Positions 16,841 through 25,015 of a DNA stretch of 63,909 bases are shown piece by piece. The notes under the pieces were generated by a model. It did not search any database, had not been told where the DNA came from, and saw nothing but the letters and a program-made list of their open reading frames with translations. The DNA is taken from NCBI GenBank assembly GCA_966211675.1, contig CBIHPK010000018.1, positions 1-63,909 of the forward strand, in the 5' to 3' direction. This DNA comes from SCUS01 sp966211675 (GTDB taxonomy: Bacteria; Myxococcota_A; Polyangia; Polyangiales; Ga0077539). Within the stretch, counting starts at the first letter, position 1; every line of letters begins with the position of its first letter. A program made the position numbers and the translations under genes.

Positions 16841-19055
16841 ACGGGATGATCTGACGCCCCGCGCGGGCGTTGTAGATGCCCGTGATCTCGGCGTCGCTGA
16901 GGGCGCGCGTCCAGACCGCGAGCTCGTCGACGCGCGCGTCGAGGGGCAGCAGCCCGTTGTAGCGCCGCCCGACGACGAGCGCGTTGATCGACGGGGGGAT
17001 GGCCACCGCGGAGCTCGCCGTCGCGACCGAGGCCCCGTCGTAGAAGAGCGCGAAGGCGCTCCCGCGGCGGCGCACCAGGAGGTGGTGCCAGACGCCGTCC
17101 ACGATGCCCAGCGGGGCGCTGGTGAGGATCGCGCTGGGGTTGCTGTTCCACTGGAGCGACCCGTCGGCGAGGCGGCTGAAGGTGAAGCCCGGCCCGCTGG
17201 GGCCCCAGCGCTCGAAGAGCAGCTGCTGGCTCGTCGAGCCGTTGAAGTTCACCCAGATCTGGACGGTGAAGTCCCTCGCGTCGAAGTCGAAGGCCGCGTC
17301 GTTGATGGTGCGGTCGGCGTAGCGGCTGCTGTCGTTGGGGAGGTTGAGCCCCTGGCCGAAGAGCCCGCTCGAGAACCCGGCGCCCCCCACGATGCGCAGC
17401 GGGCGCCCGCCCACCAGGTCGCTGCCGCTGCCCTCGAAGGGCCAGTACCCGATGAGCCCCGCGTAGGCGCAGTCGCTCGCCACGCACGCCTGCAGGAAGG
17501 CGCACGCCCGGCCGCAGGCGCCGCAGTTGGCGGCGTCGTCGGTGACGTTCGACTCGCAGCCGTCGCCCGCCAGCCCGTTGCAGTCGACGTAGGGCGCCAC
17601 GCAGGTCTGCGCGCAGGCCCCCGCCACGCAGGCCGGGGTGGCGTTGGCGCGCACGGAGCACACGGTCCCGCAGGCGCCGCAGTTGGTGCGCGAGGTGCGG
17701 GTGTCCACCTCGCAGCCGTCGTCCGCGCGCACGTTGCAGTTGGCGAAGCCCGGGGCGCAGGCCACCGAGCACGCGCCCGAGGCGCAGATCGCGACCGCGT
17801 TGGGGCCCGCCGGGCACGCCGCGCCGCACGCTCCGCAGTGGGCGGTGGAGGTGCGGGTGTCGGCCTCGCAGCCGTCGTCCGAGCGCCCGTTGCAGTCGGC
17901 GAAGCCCGCGTTGCAGGCGTACTGGCAGCTCCCCGCGGCGCAGCTCGCCGCCGCGTTGGGCCGCGACGGGCACGCGGCGCCGCACGCGCCGCAGTGCGAG
18001 GCGGAGGCGCGCGTGTCGACCTCGCAGCCGTCGTCCGAGCGCCCGTTGCAGTCGGCGAAGGGGGCGTCGCAGGTCAGCCGGCAGGCGCCGCTCGCGCAGA
18101 CCGGCGACCCGTGGGCGACCGCCGGGCACGCGGCCCCGCAGGCGCCGCAGTGCGAAGCGGAGGCGCGCGTCTCGACCTCGCAGCCGTCCTCGGAGCGCCC
18201 GTCGCAGTCCGCGAAGCCGGGCGCGCAGGCGAGGGCGCACAGGCCCGCGGCGCAGGCGGGCGACGCGTTGGACCCGGAGGGGCAGGCGGTCTCGCAGGCG
18301 CCGCAGTGGGCCGCGGTGACGCGAGTGTCGACCTCGCAGCCGTCCGCCGCGCTGCCGTTGCAGTCCGCGAAGCCCGCCTCGCAGCGGCGGACGCAGACGC
18401 CCGCCGCGCAGGTCGGCGTCGAGTGGGGGCCCGCGGGGCACGCGGCGCCGCACGCTCCGCAGTGCGTCGGGTTGGTCATGAGGTCGGCGCAGGTGCGGGT
18501 GCAGCAGGTCTGGCTCGGTCCGCAGCCGCGGTCGGGCTCGCACCAGGGCACGCAGCCGCCCGCCTCGCAGTAGCCGCGGTCGCAGTGCTCGTCGCGCAGG
18601 CAGGCCACGCAGGCTCGCGTCGCGACGTTGCAGTGCAGCGAAGGGCCCGCGTCGCCGCCGGAGCCGCAGCCCTCGTCGCTGCGGCAGCCCGGCACGCAGA
18701 GGTGCGTCGCGTCGTCGCAGTGCTCGCTGGCGGGGCAGCGGTCGTCCTCGGCGGTGCAGCGCACGCACAGGCCCGCGGCGACGTGGCAGGAGGGCCGGTC
18801 GGCGAGCTCGGCGCAGTCGTCGCTGGTGGTGCAGCGGCCGTCGGCGTCGCGGGGCGAGCGCACGTCGCGCTCGTCCTGGACGTCCGCCGAGGGGAGGTCG
18901 AGGGCCGTCGCATCCATGGCGTCGCCGGGCTCGGGGACGTCCGCCCTGGGGTCGAGGACCATCGGCTCGGAGGCGTCGCTGCACGCGGCCGGGAGGCCTG
19001 CGATCGCCCCGAGCGCGAGGCGGAGGAGCAGCGCCGATCGGACTCGCTGGGACAT
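16839..19055 (-). CDS. Lipoprotein: Cys-rich repeat array with C-terminal LamG-like domain
   Basis: 738 residues from MSQRVRSALLLRLAL, lipobox LPAAC. After an acidic linker there are short Cys motifs and then about eight tandem units of ~38-41 residues of the form GFADCNGRSDDGCEVDTR...HCGACGAACP, each with conserved Cys that should form disulfides. From about residue 535 to the end is a laminin-G/concanavalin-like jelly roll (YWPFEGSGSDLVGG, DFTVQIWVNFNGS, DGVWHHLLVRRRGSAFALFY, DELAVWTRALSDAEITGIYN). Such domains bind carbohydrate or protein ligands outside the cell. Longer starts (19085 or 19154) give no better signal. A surface adhesin-type role is inferred. Confidence 0.85.
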   Translation of the reverse strand: MSQRVRSALLLRLALGAIAGLPAACSDASEPMVLDPRADVPEPGDAMDATALDLPSADVQDERDVRSPRDADGRCTTSDDCAELADRPSCHVAAGLCVRCTAEDDRCPASEHCDDATHLCVPGCRSDEGCGSGGDAGPSLHCNVATRACVACLRDEHCDRGYCEAGGCVPWCEPDRGCGPSQTCCTRTCADLMTNPTHCGACGAACPAGPHSTPTCAAGVCVRRCEAGFADCNGSAADGCEVDTRVTAAHCGACETACPSGSNASPACAAGLCALACAPGFADCDGRSEDGCEVETRASASHCGACGAACPAVAHGSPVCASGACRLTCDAPFADCNGRSDDGCEVDTRASASHCGACGAACPSRPNAAASCAAGSCQYACNAGFADCNGRSDDGCEADTRTSTAHCGACGAACPAGPNAVAICASGACSVACAPGFANCNVRADDGCEVDTRTSRTNCGACGTVCSVRANATPACVAGACAQTCVAPYVDCNGLAGDGCESNVTDDAANCGACGRACAFLQACVASDCAYAGLIGYWPFEGSGSDLVGGRPLRIVGGAGFSSGLFGQGLNLPNDSSRYADRTINDAAFDFDARDFTVQIWVNFNGSTSQQLLFERWGPSGPGFTFSRLADGSLQWNSNPSAILTSAPLGIVDGVWHHLLVRRRGSAFALFYDGASVATASSAVAIPPSINALVVGRRYNGLLPLDARVDELAVWTRALSDAEITGIYNARAGRQIIP

Positions 19056-19208
19056 CACGGCCCTCGGGCCTCGAAGGGGAAGCATTGGACGAAGGAGGGC
19101 CCCGATCAGGCGCGAGAAGGGAAAGAAGGGCGACGCCTCGGCTGGATACACCATGCCCTCGCGCGGGCCGTCAAGCCTCGCGGGAGGCCGGGTGGTGAGG
19201 GGGTGGCG

Positions 19209-20396
19209 CTACTCCACGCCGCGCTGCTTCCAGAGGAGCTCGTCCCACTCCCGGGCCGGGTCGCTGTCCCAGACGATGCCTCCGCCGACGCCGTAGTGCG
19301 CGCCCGCGGCGTCGGTGACCAGCGTTCGGATCGCCACGGTGAGCTCCACTCGCCCGTCCGCGAAGACCAGGCCATACACGCCGGTGTAAAGCCCGCGCCG
19401 CTCGGCCTCGAGCGCCGCGATGGTCTCCATGGCCGCGAGCTTGGGAGCGCCGGTGACCGAGCCGAGGGGTAGCATGGCCGAGAGCATGGCCCTCGCGGAG
19501 AGCCCGGGGTCGAGCTCGGCGCGCACCGTCGAGACGAGGTGGTGGACGTAGCGGTGCGGCTCCACGCCGCAGAGGATGGGCACGGTGACGCCGCCGGGGA
19601 GCGCCACGCGGCCGAGGTCGTTGCGGTGCACGTCGACGGCCATGGCGTTCTCGGCGCGCTCCTTCTCGTCGAGGCGCAGGGCCTCCGCCTCGCGGGCGTC
19701 GTCGACGGGGTCCGCGCGGCGGGGGCGGGTGCCCTTGATGGGGCGCGAGAGGGCGACGCCGGCGCGGCGGTCCCAGGAGAGGGCGAGCTCCATGGACATG
19801 GCGGCCACGCGGACGCCGCCCGCGTGGACGAGCATGGCGCGCGTGGCGTCGGCGCGGTGCATCCTCGCGGCGACGGCCTCGTCGGACATGGACTCGCGGT
19901 GGATCATCCTCGCGACGTTGACCAGGTAGACCTCGCCGTCGCGGATGCGAGAGCGCACGGCCTCGACCATGGCCGTGTGCGCCGCGCGGTCGGTGGCGCT
20001 GGTGAAGGGAGGGAGCGGGGCCTCGACGGGGGTGACCGGCCCGCCGGGCTCGTCCGCAAGGCCCTGCACCCTCGCCAGGAACACCGACGGACAGCGGTCT
20101 CCCGCGGGGCGGTGGTCGGTGACCGGGCGGGCGGAGGCCGCGTGCCAGCAGGCGTCGTAGGTGGCCCAGAGGAGCGCGACGGGGGTGTTTGCGTCGCCGC
20201 CCGGAGCGAGCGAGGCGTGCAGCGCGTCGAGGGCGTCGGCGAGGGCGTCGAGGGCGCCGTCGGGGCGGTCGTAGGGGACGCAGAGGAGCGGGTCCGAGAG
20301 CGAGAGGACCCAGGCGCGGTCGTCGATGCGCACGAGGGCCTCGCGGGGCGTTCGGGAGGCGCGGAGCCAGGCGGCGAGGGTGGGACGGTCGGTCAC
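19209..20396 (-). CDS. pabB: Aminodeoxychorismate synthase component I
   Basis: About 395 residues from GTG 20396 (VTDRPTLAAWL). Chorismate-binding enzyme motifs: RPIKGTRPRR, DEKERAENAMAVDVHRNDLGR, LPLGSVTGAPK, VELTVAIRTL and GGGIVWDSDPAREW. These identify the PabB branch rather than anthranilate synthase; Lys of the PIKGTRPR segment is the PabB nucleophile. It makes 4-amino-4-deoxychorismate for folate, needing PabA as ammonia donor, which is not encoded here. The N-terminal half is short and divergent. The frame continues upstream to 20528 but that segment is atypical in composition and probably untranslated leader. Confidence 0.87.
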   Translation of the reverse strand: MTDRPTLAAWLRASRTPREALVRIDDRAWVLSLSDPLLCVPYDRPDGALDALADALDALHASLAPGGDANTPVALLWATYDACWHAASARPVTDHRPAGDRCPSVFLARVQGLADEPGGPVTPVEAPLPPFTSATDRAAHTAMVEAVRSRIRDGEVYLVNVARMIHRESMSDEAVAARMHRADATRAMLVHAGGVRVAAMSMELALSWDRRAGVALSRPIKGTRPRRADPVDDAREAEALRLDEKERAENAMAVDVHRNDLGRVALPGGVTVPILCGVEPHRYVHHLVSTVRAELDPGLSARAMLSAMLPLGSVTGAPKLAAMETIAALEAERRGLYTGVYGLVFADGRVELTVAIRTLVTDAAGAHYGVGGGIVWDSDPAREWDELLWKQRGVE

Positions 20397-20485
20397 GGTG
20401 GGGCGGGGCGGGACTCTGGCACGATTGAGCGCGACACAGCAAAGCGCGTCGAAGAAGTCAATCCCTACATGGGTGAGCGCATTGT

Positions 20486-20499
20486 CACAGCGAGCTGTG
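20486..20499. promoter_or_regulatory. Short palindrome in divergent intergenic region
   Basis: CACAGC (20486-20491) and GCTGTG (20494-20499) are perfect inverted repeats with a 2-base spacer, in the 200-base region between pabB and the divergent esterase-fusion gene. The region is lower in GC than its flanks and is the only place for both promoters. It could be an operator; no regulator is known. Confidence 0.3.
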
Positions 20500-20596
20500 C
20501 CCCCATGGCGGATTGCCGCAGCTTTCATGCGGATATCGGCCTCTCACGCTGTCACACGCAAATTGCATAGGGGGGTGCCCGAAGGGGTATCGAGCC

Positions 20597-22567
20597 ATGG
20601 CAGGTCTTTCAAGGGTTGTTCGATGGGGTATTGCAGGTTCGCTCTTCGTACTGGGTTGTACGCAGAGCTCGAGTGAGATGGAGGGGACGGCGGTGCAGGG
20701 GGTCACGGTCCCCCGGACGGTGCTGCCGGTCATCGGCGCGTCGATGAAGTCGCGGCTGCGGTCGATCTACCTGGCGGGCCAGTCGGCGGGCAACCGCGCG
20801 GCGGTCTTCTCCAAGGTCGGCGACGACCTCACGGCCACCGGCGCCTTCATGGATGACCTCGGGTGTCGCGACGAGACCATCGGGGCCTACGCCTCGCTCA
20901 CTCCCACGATCGACTACTTCCGCACCGTGACGTTTGCGGCCAGTCGCACCGGCGCCTGGTGCGGCACGGCCAACTCGTACTCGCTCCGCAGCGCCGCCGC
21001 CGACCAGGGCTGGACCGCGGCGCGCTCGCTCGTCCCCTACTCCAGGGCCCCATCCGACTGCCCCTCGCCCTACAACACCCCGCTGCGCTGCGAGCTGCAC
21101 CGCACCCGCCCCGCGGCGGCGCTGATCATGTTCGGCACCTACGACCTCCAGGCCTCCGCGGACCCGGCGTCGTTTCGAGCGAGCCTCGCGCAGGTGGTCG
21201 CCGACACGATCAACGCCGGGGTGATCCCGGTGTTGAGCACCATTCCCCCGCGCCGCGACAACGCCACCTACGGCGCCCGCGTGGCGGCCTACAACGACGC
21301 CATCATCGCGCTGGCCTCGGCGCAGCAGGTCCCGCTCTGGGACTACTGGGTCGCCCTCAACGACGCCTCGATGCTCAACCAGGGCATGGAGTCCGGCGGC
21401 TTCTACCCGAGCGTCGGCGGCGGCTCGGCGGCGGCCTTCACCACCACGGCGCTGCGCTATGGCTACAACCAGCGCAACCTCACCGCGGTGCAGGCGCTCG
21501 GCCACCTGAAGGCCGTGGTCTACGACGACGGCCCGGCCGACTCCAGCGGATCGTCCGACGCGGGCAGCTCGACGGACGTGCTCGACGCCTCCGACGTGGT
21601 GGACGCTCGCGACGTGGTGGACGTGGTGGACGCTCGCGACGTGGTGGACGTGGTGGACGCGCCCGACGTGGTGGACGTGGTGGATGCGCCCGACGTGGTG
21701 GACGCGGGCGCGGCGGACACGGGGACGACGAGCGACGCCGGTGCGGCGGATGACGTGAGCTACACCGGGAGCCTCCGGGTGCTCGCGGGGCGCTCTCGCC
21801 AGACGTTGACGGTGGCCGGGCTCTCGCGCCCGATGACCGTCTACCTCCCCTCCTCGCGAGGCAGCGCTCCGCCGCTGGTGATGGCCTTTCACGGGACCGG
21901 CGGCAACGGCGACCAGGTCTTCGACGAGTCCGGGGCGCAGGCGATGGCCAACAACAACGGCGTCGTGGTGATCGCTCCCGACTCGCAGTGGATGTCCGGA
22001 GGCGACTGGGATCACCCGAGCGAATCGGGCTACTGGCAGACCTGGCCGGACGTCGATCCGAACCACAACGTCGACCTGCTGCTGGTGCGGGCGATCATGG
22101 TCGAGGCGCAGCGCCGGTTCGGCGTCGACGCTCGCCGCATCTACTCGATCGGCCACTCCAACGGGGCCTTCTTCGCGCAGCTCGTGGCGACGCAGATCCC
22201 GTCGCGCATCGCCGGCTACGGGTCCAGCTCCGGCGGGCTCGTGCAGTGCGCCACCACGCAGTCCTGCCATTTCCAGGGACACGGAACGACCTGCGACGCG
22301 CTGCGCACGCAGCCGGGCTGGTGCAGCTGCGGCGGCGCGGACAAGCCGGGGCCGGTGCCCACGAGCGGGCGCATCCCGCCGGCGTACCTCGCCCACGGCA
22401 CCGCCGACCCGATGGTCTCGGTGCAGTACACCTGCGCGCTGTCCGATCGGATGCGCGTCGCGAGCGCCACCAACCGGGTCGTGCTGCGCGACGGCGATGG
22501 CCACGTGCTGCCGGAGAGCTTCGCGTCCGACGCGTGGGCCTTCCTGTCGGCGTATCGACTCCCCTGA
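20597..22567 (+). CDS. Lipoprotein fusion: degenerate SGNH-like domain + PHB-depolymerase/feruloyl-esterase-like domain
   Basis: 656 residues from MAGLSRVVRWGIAGS, lipobox VLGC. Residues ~45-310 resemble SGNH/GDSL hydrolases but key blocks are altered: LAGQSAGNR in place of GDSx and MFGTYDL in place of GxND, so activity is doubtful. A 50-residue VVDAPDVVDVVD linker follows. The C-terminal domain (~390-656) is an alpha/beta hydrolase of the polyhydroxybutyrate depolymerase/feruloyl esterase group: FHGTGGNGDQVF oxyanion region, S521 in IGHSNGAFF, Asp in HGTADPMVS, His in DGDGHVLP. It should be a secreted esterase acting on polymeric or plant-type esters; the exact substrate is unknown. Four Cys in TQSCHFQGHGTTC and CSCG suggest disulfides. 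Confidence 0.85.
   Translation: MAGLSRVVRWGIAGSLFVLGCTQSSSEMEGTAVQGVTVPRTVLPVIGASMKSRLRSIYLAGQSAGNRAAVFSKVGDDLTATGAFMDDLGCRDETIGAYASLTPTIDYFRTVTFAASRTGAWCGTANSYSLRSAAADQGWTAARSLVPYSRAPSDCPSPYNTPLRCELHRTRPAAALIMFGTYDLQASADPASFRASLAQVVADTINAGVIPVLSTIPPRRDNATYGARVAAYNDAIIALASAQQVPLWDYWVALNDASMLNQGMESGGFYPSVGGGSAAAFTTTALRYGYNQRNLTAVQALGHLKAVVYDDGPADSSGSSDAGSSTDVLDASDVVDARDVVDVVDARDVVDVVDAPDVVDVVDAPDVVDAGAADTGTTSDAGAADDVSYTGSLRVLAGRSRQTLTVAGLSRPMTVYLPSSRGSAPPLVMAFHGTGGNGDQVFDESGAQAMANNNGVVVIAPDSQWMSGGDWDHPSESGYWQTWPDVDPNHNVDLLLVRAIMVEAQRRFGVDARRIYSIGHSNGAFFAQLVATQIPSRIAGYGSSSGGLVQCATTQSCHFQGHGTTCDALRTQPGWCSCGGADKPGPVPTSGRIPPAYLAHGTADPMVSVQYTCALSDRMRVASATNRVVLRDGDGHVLPESFASDAWAFLSAYRLP
21580..21712 (+). 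repeat. Coding tandem repeat (DVVDVVDA linker)
   Basis: Repeats built from GACGTGGTGGAC with variant units coding for the Val/Asp-rich linker between the two hydrolase domains of the fusion lipoprotein. Several units are identical, as expected for recent expansion by slippage. Confidence 0.75.
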
Positions 22568-22652
22568 CGGGAGAGGCGCATCGGGGTGGCGTGGTCGGGC
22601 GCCCCGTCGCTTGCGCCCCAGCCGTCACCTCACCGACGATGCGGCTCTCCCG

Positions 22653-24125
22653 ATGTCGTCACCCACTCGCTGGACCTTCGCCTGGCTCGTGATCGCAGGC
22701 TGCGCCAAACAGACCGTCGCGGTCGACGCACCCGAGGCCGACGAGCCCGCGACCCTCGACGTCCCCGCCAAGGACGCCCCTGAGGAGTTCCCCCTCGTCG
22801 ATGCGTCCGTGAGCGACGTCCCTTCTCCAATCGATATCCCCAGGGTCGATATCCCTTCTCCAATCGACATCCCCAGGGTCGATACCCCTTCCCCAATCGA
22901 CATCCCCAGGGTCGATACCTTTTCCCCAATCGACATCCCTCCGCCAATCGACATCCCTCCCGTCGTCGATGCGGGGTGCGATCGGCTCCCTCCGGGGTGG
23001 CCCGCGAGGTGGAGCGTCGCCTCGAGCAGCCCGATGCTCGTCGCGACGGCGACCGATCCGTTGCAGGGCGAGGACAACGTCTATGCGCCCGACCTGCAGC
23101 GCATCGACGGGGGGTGGGCGATGTTCTACGGGGCGCAGGGCGGTGACGGCCACGACCGCATCTACGTCGCCACCTCGCGCGACGGAGCGACGTGGCGCAA
23201 GTGGCCCTCCGACGCCGCGCCCCGCCCGGTGCTCGACCGCGGGACCTCCAACCACGTCAACGACCCCAGCGTGGTGCGCGCCAACGGGCGCTGGTCGATG
23301 TTCTACACCGACGCGCCGACCGCCGAGAACGACCGCATCTGGCTCGCGCAGTCCGACGGCCTCACGGGCTTCGCGCGCGTCGGCGAGGTGCTCGGTCCCG
23401 GCCCCGCGGGCGCCTGGGACGACGAGAAGGTCGGCCGCCCCAGCGTCCACTTCGACGGCTCGACCTGGTGGATGTTCTATGACGGCACCTCGCGCGGACG
23501 GCGCCACGTGGGCCTCGCCACCAGCGCCGACGGGCGGACCTTCACCCGACACCCTCGCAACCCCCTCGTGCTCGACGCGGGAGCGGTCGACGTGCAGCGC
23601 GTCGGCGGCGTCTGGGTGATGCTCCGGGAGAGCGGCTCCGGAACCCTCTGGTCCACCAGCCCCGACGGCCTCTGCTGGGTCGACCGCGGCCGCCTCTTCG
23701 GGCTGAGCGGCGGTTCATCCGATCGCTTCGGCCAGGTCACGCCGCACCTGCAGCTGATCGACGGCGTCCCGAACGCCATCTGGTTCGGCGGAGCCTCCGT
23801 CGTGAGCTGGAACCGCAACCGCATCGACGTCGCCTACCCCGACGGCGCGCCCGCCCCCGCGGGCTCCGGCTGCACCGCCTGCGTGGGCGCGGGCCTCTCG
23901 TGCGCGGCGGCCTGCCAGTCGGCCCTCGGCCCCACCGGCGGCGCGTGCGGCGTGCCCGGCAGCACCGACGGATCACGCTGCTGCGCCTGCGCCCCGGAGG
24001 GCTGCGAGCGCTGCATCGGGGCCTCCGCCGACTGCCACGCGGCGTGCGTCTCCGCCGGGGCCGCGGGCGGCTGGTGCGCCAACCCGGGCAGCACCGACGG
24101 ATCACGCTGCTGCGCCTGCTGGTGA
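22653..24125 (+). CDS. Lipoprotein with GH43-like five-bladed propeller and Cys-rich tail
   Basis: 490 residues from MSSPTRWTFAWLVIAGC. A short lipoprotein signal is followed by a Pro/Asp linker containing four 11-residue PSPIDIPRVD units. Residues ~110-410 show a repeated pattern of DPSVVRANGRWSMFYTD, GRPSVHFDGSTWWMFYDGTS, DVQRVGGVWVMLRESGSG, as in glycoside hydrolase family 43/32-type beta-propellers and the family of sucrose/arabinan-binding proteins; catalytic acids cannot be assigned by eye. The last ~90 residues are two copies of a Cys-rich motif ending GSTDGSRCCAC. It starts 85 bases after the esterase-fusion gene on the same strand and may be cotranscribed. A secreted carbohydrate-active or carbohydrate-binding role is inferred. 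Confidence 0.75.
   Translation: MSSPTRWTFAWLVIAGCAKQTVAVDAPEADEPATLDVPAKDAPEEFPLVDASVSDVPSPIDIPRVDIPSPIDIPRVDTPSPIDIPRVDTFSPIDIPPPIDIPPVVDAGCDRLPPGWPARWSVASSSPMLVATATDPLQGEDNVYAPDLQRIDGGWAMFYGAQGGDGHDRIYVATSRDGATWRKWPSDAAPRPVLDRGTSNHVNDPSVVRANGRWSMFYTDAPTAENDRIWLAQSDGLTGFARVGEVLGPGPAGAWDDEKVGRPSVHFDGSTWWMFYDGTSRGRRHVGLATSADGRTFTRHPRNPLVLDAGAVDVQRVGGVWVMLRESGSGTLWSTSPDGLCWVDRGRLFGLSGGSSDRFGQVTPHLQLIDGVPNAIWFGGASVVSWNRNRIDVAYPDGAPAPAGSGCTACVGAGLSCAAACQSALGPTGGACGVPGSTDGSRCCACAPEGCERCIGASADCHAACVSAGAAGGWCANPGSTDGSRCCACW
22811..22976 (+). repeat. 33-base coding tandem repeat (PSPIDIPRVD tether)
   Basis: Four units of 33 bases differing at few positions, noticeably lower in GC than the flanks (ATCGAT, TTCTCC codons). 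They encode the tether of the GH43-like lipoprotein. Confidence 0.8.
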
Positions 24126-24133
24126 GCGACGCT

Positions 24134-24940
24134 TCAGTCGGCGCTGGCGCGACCGGCGACCGCCCCGGGGCGCACCTCGTAGACGAGGTACTCGCTGGTC
24201 ACCCGAAAGGCGGCCGGGTCCTCGTTGCCCGCGGCGAGGGCCTCGATGGAGCGCTCTCTCAGCGATGCCCACGCGCCCGGCCGCGACGACAGCGCCCGCT
24301 CCGCGAAGCGCCACACCGGGTGGTGCTCCTGCTGCTCGGCGAACCACGCCTCGGGTGAGTCCGCCTCGAAGCGCAGCGCCTCGTCGGAGCTGGAGACGTG
24401 GGCCCCGTGCGCGGCGAAGAGCGAGCGCACCTGCGCCGGGTCGCCCCAGGGCGGCGGCGGTCCCGGCGGGGTCGGGGACAGCTCGGCGAGCGCCTGCCGC
24501 AGCAGGAGCCCCGCCGACGCGATCGCGCCGGTCGGACGCCAGGCCGTGAGCACCGCGCGACCGCCCGGGGCCAGCACCCGGATGATCTCCGCGGCGGCGC
24601 GCTCCGGGTCGCCCGCGAAGATCACCGCGAAGACCGAGAGCACGGCGTCGAAGGAGCCCTCGTCGTAGGGCAGCGCCTCGGCCGCGCCGACCTCACAGCG
24701 CAGCTCGAGCCCCTCGGCCCGGGCGCGCTCTCCGGCGAGCGAGACGAGACGAGCCGACGGGTCGACGGCGCTCACCACCGCGCCGAGGCGAGCGGCCGCG
24801 AGGGCGGCGTTGCCCGTCCCGCAGCCGAGGTCGAGCACCCGCTCGCCGGGTCGCAGCGCCGCGCGTCGCAGCGCCGCCTCCGTCGCGCCGATCAGCTGGA
24901 GGGCCGTGCGCTCATAGGAACCATCACCCCAGTCCATCAT
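24134..24940 (-). CDS. SAM-dependent methyltransferase (class I)
   Basis: 268 residues from MMDWGDGSYERTALQL. A UbiE/ubiquinone-methyltransferase-like Rossmann domain: motif I VLDLGCGTGNAALAAA, acidic loop VSAVDPSARL, motif II-like DAVLSVFAVIFA, and LAPGGRAVLTAWRP after strand 5. The N-terminal YERTALQL segment and HHPVWRFAE are as in small-molecule methyltransferases. Substrate unknown. It is convergent with the preceding lipoprotein gene (8-base gap) and divergent from the following one. Confidence 0.85.
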   Translation of the reverse strand: MMDWGDGSYERTALQLIGATEAALRRAALRPGERVLDLGCGTGNAALAAARLGAVVSAVDPSARLVSLAGERARAEGLELRCEVGAAEALPYDEGSFDAVLSVFAVIFAGDPERAAAEIIRVLAPGGRAVLTAWRPTGAIASAGLLLRQALAELSPTPPGPPPPWGDPAQVRSLFAAHGAHVSSSDEALRFEADSPEAWFAEQQEHHPVWRFAERALSSRPGAWASLRERSIEALAAGNEDPAAFRVTSEYLVYEVRPGAVAGRASAD

Positions 24941-25015
24941 GGGATGGATGGATACCACCGGGCCGGGGAGGTCTGGGCTGTAGACGCCGCTGGCGTTGTG
25001 AGGTTGTCTGCGCCC

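Noticed and set aside
19056..19208. Possible promoter-proximal small gene between the LamG lipoprotein and pabB
   Set aside because: No start with RBS and no conserved peptide; treated as ordinary intergenic sequence.
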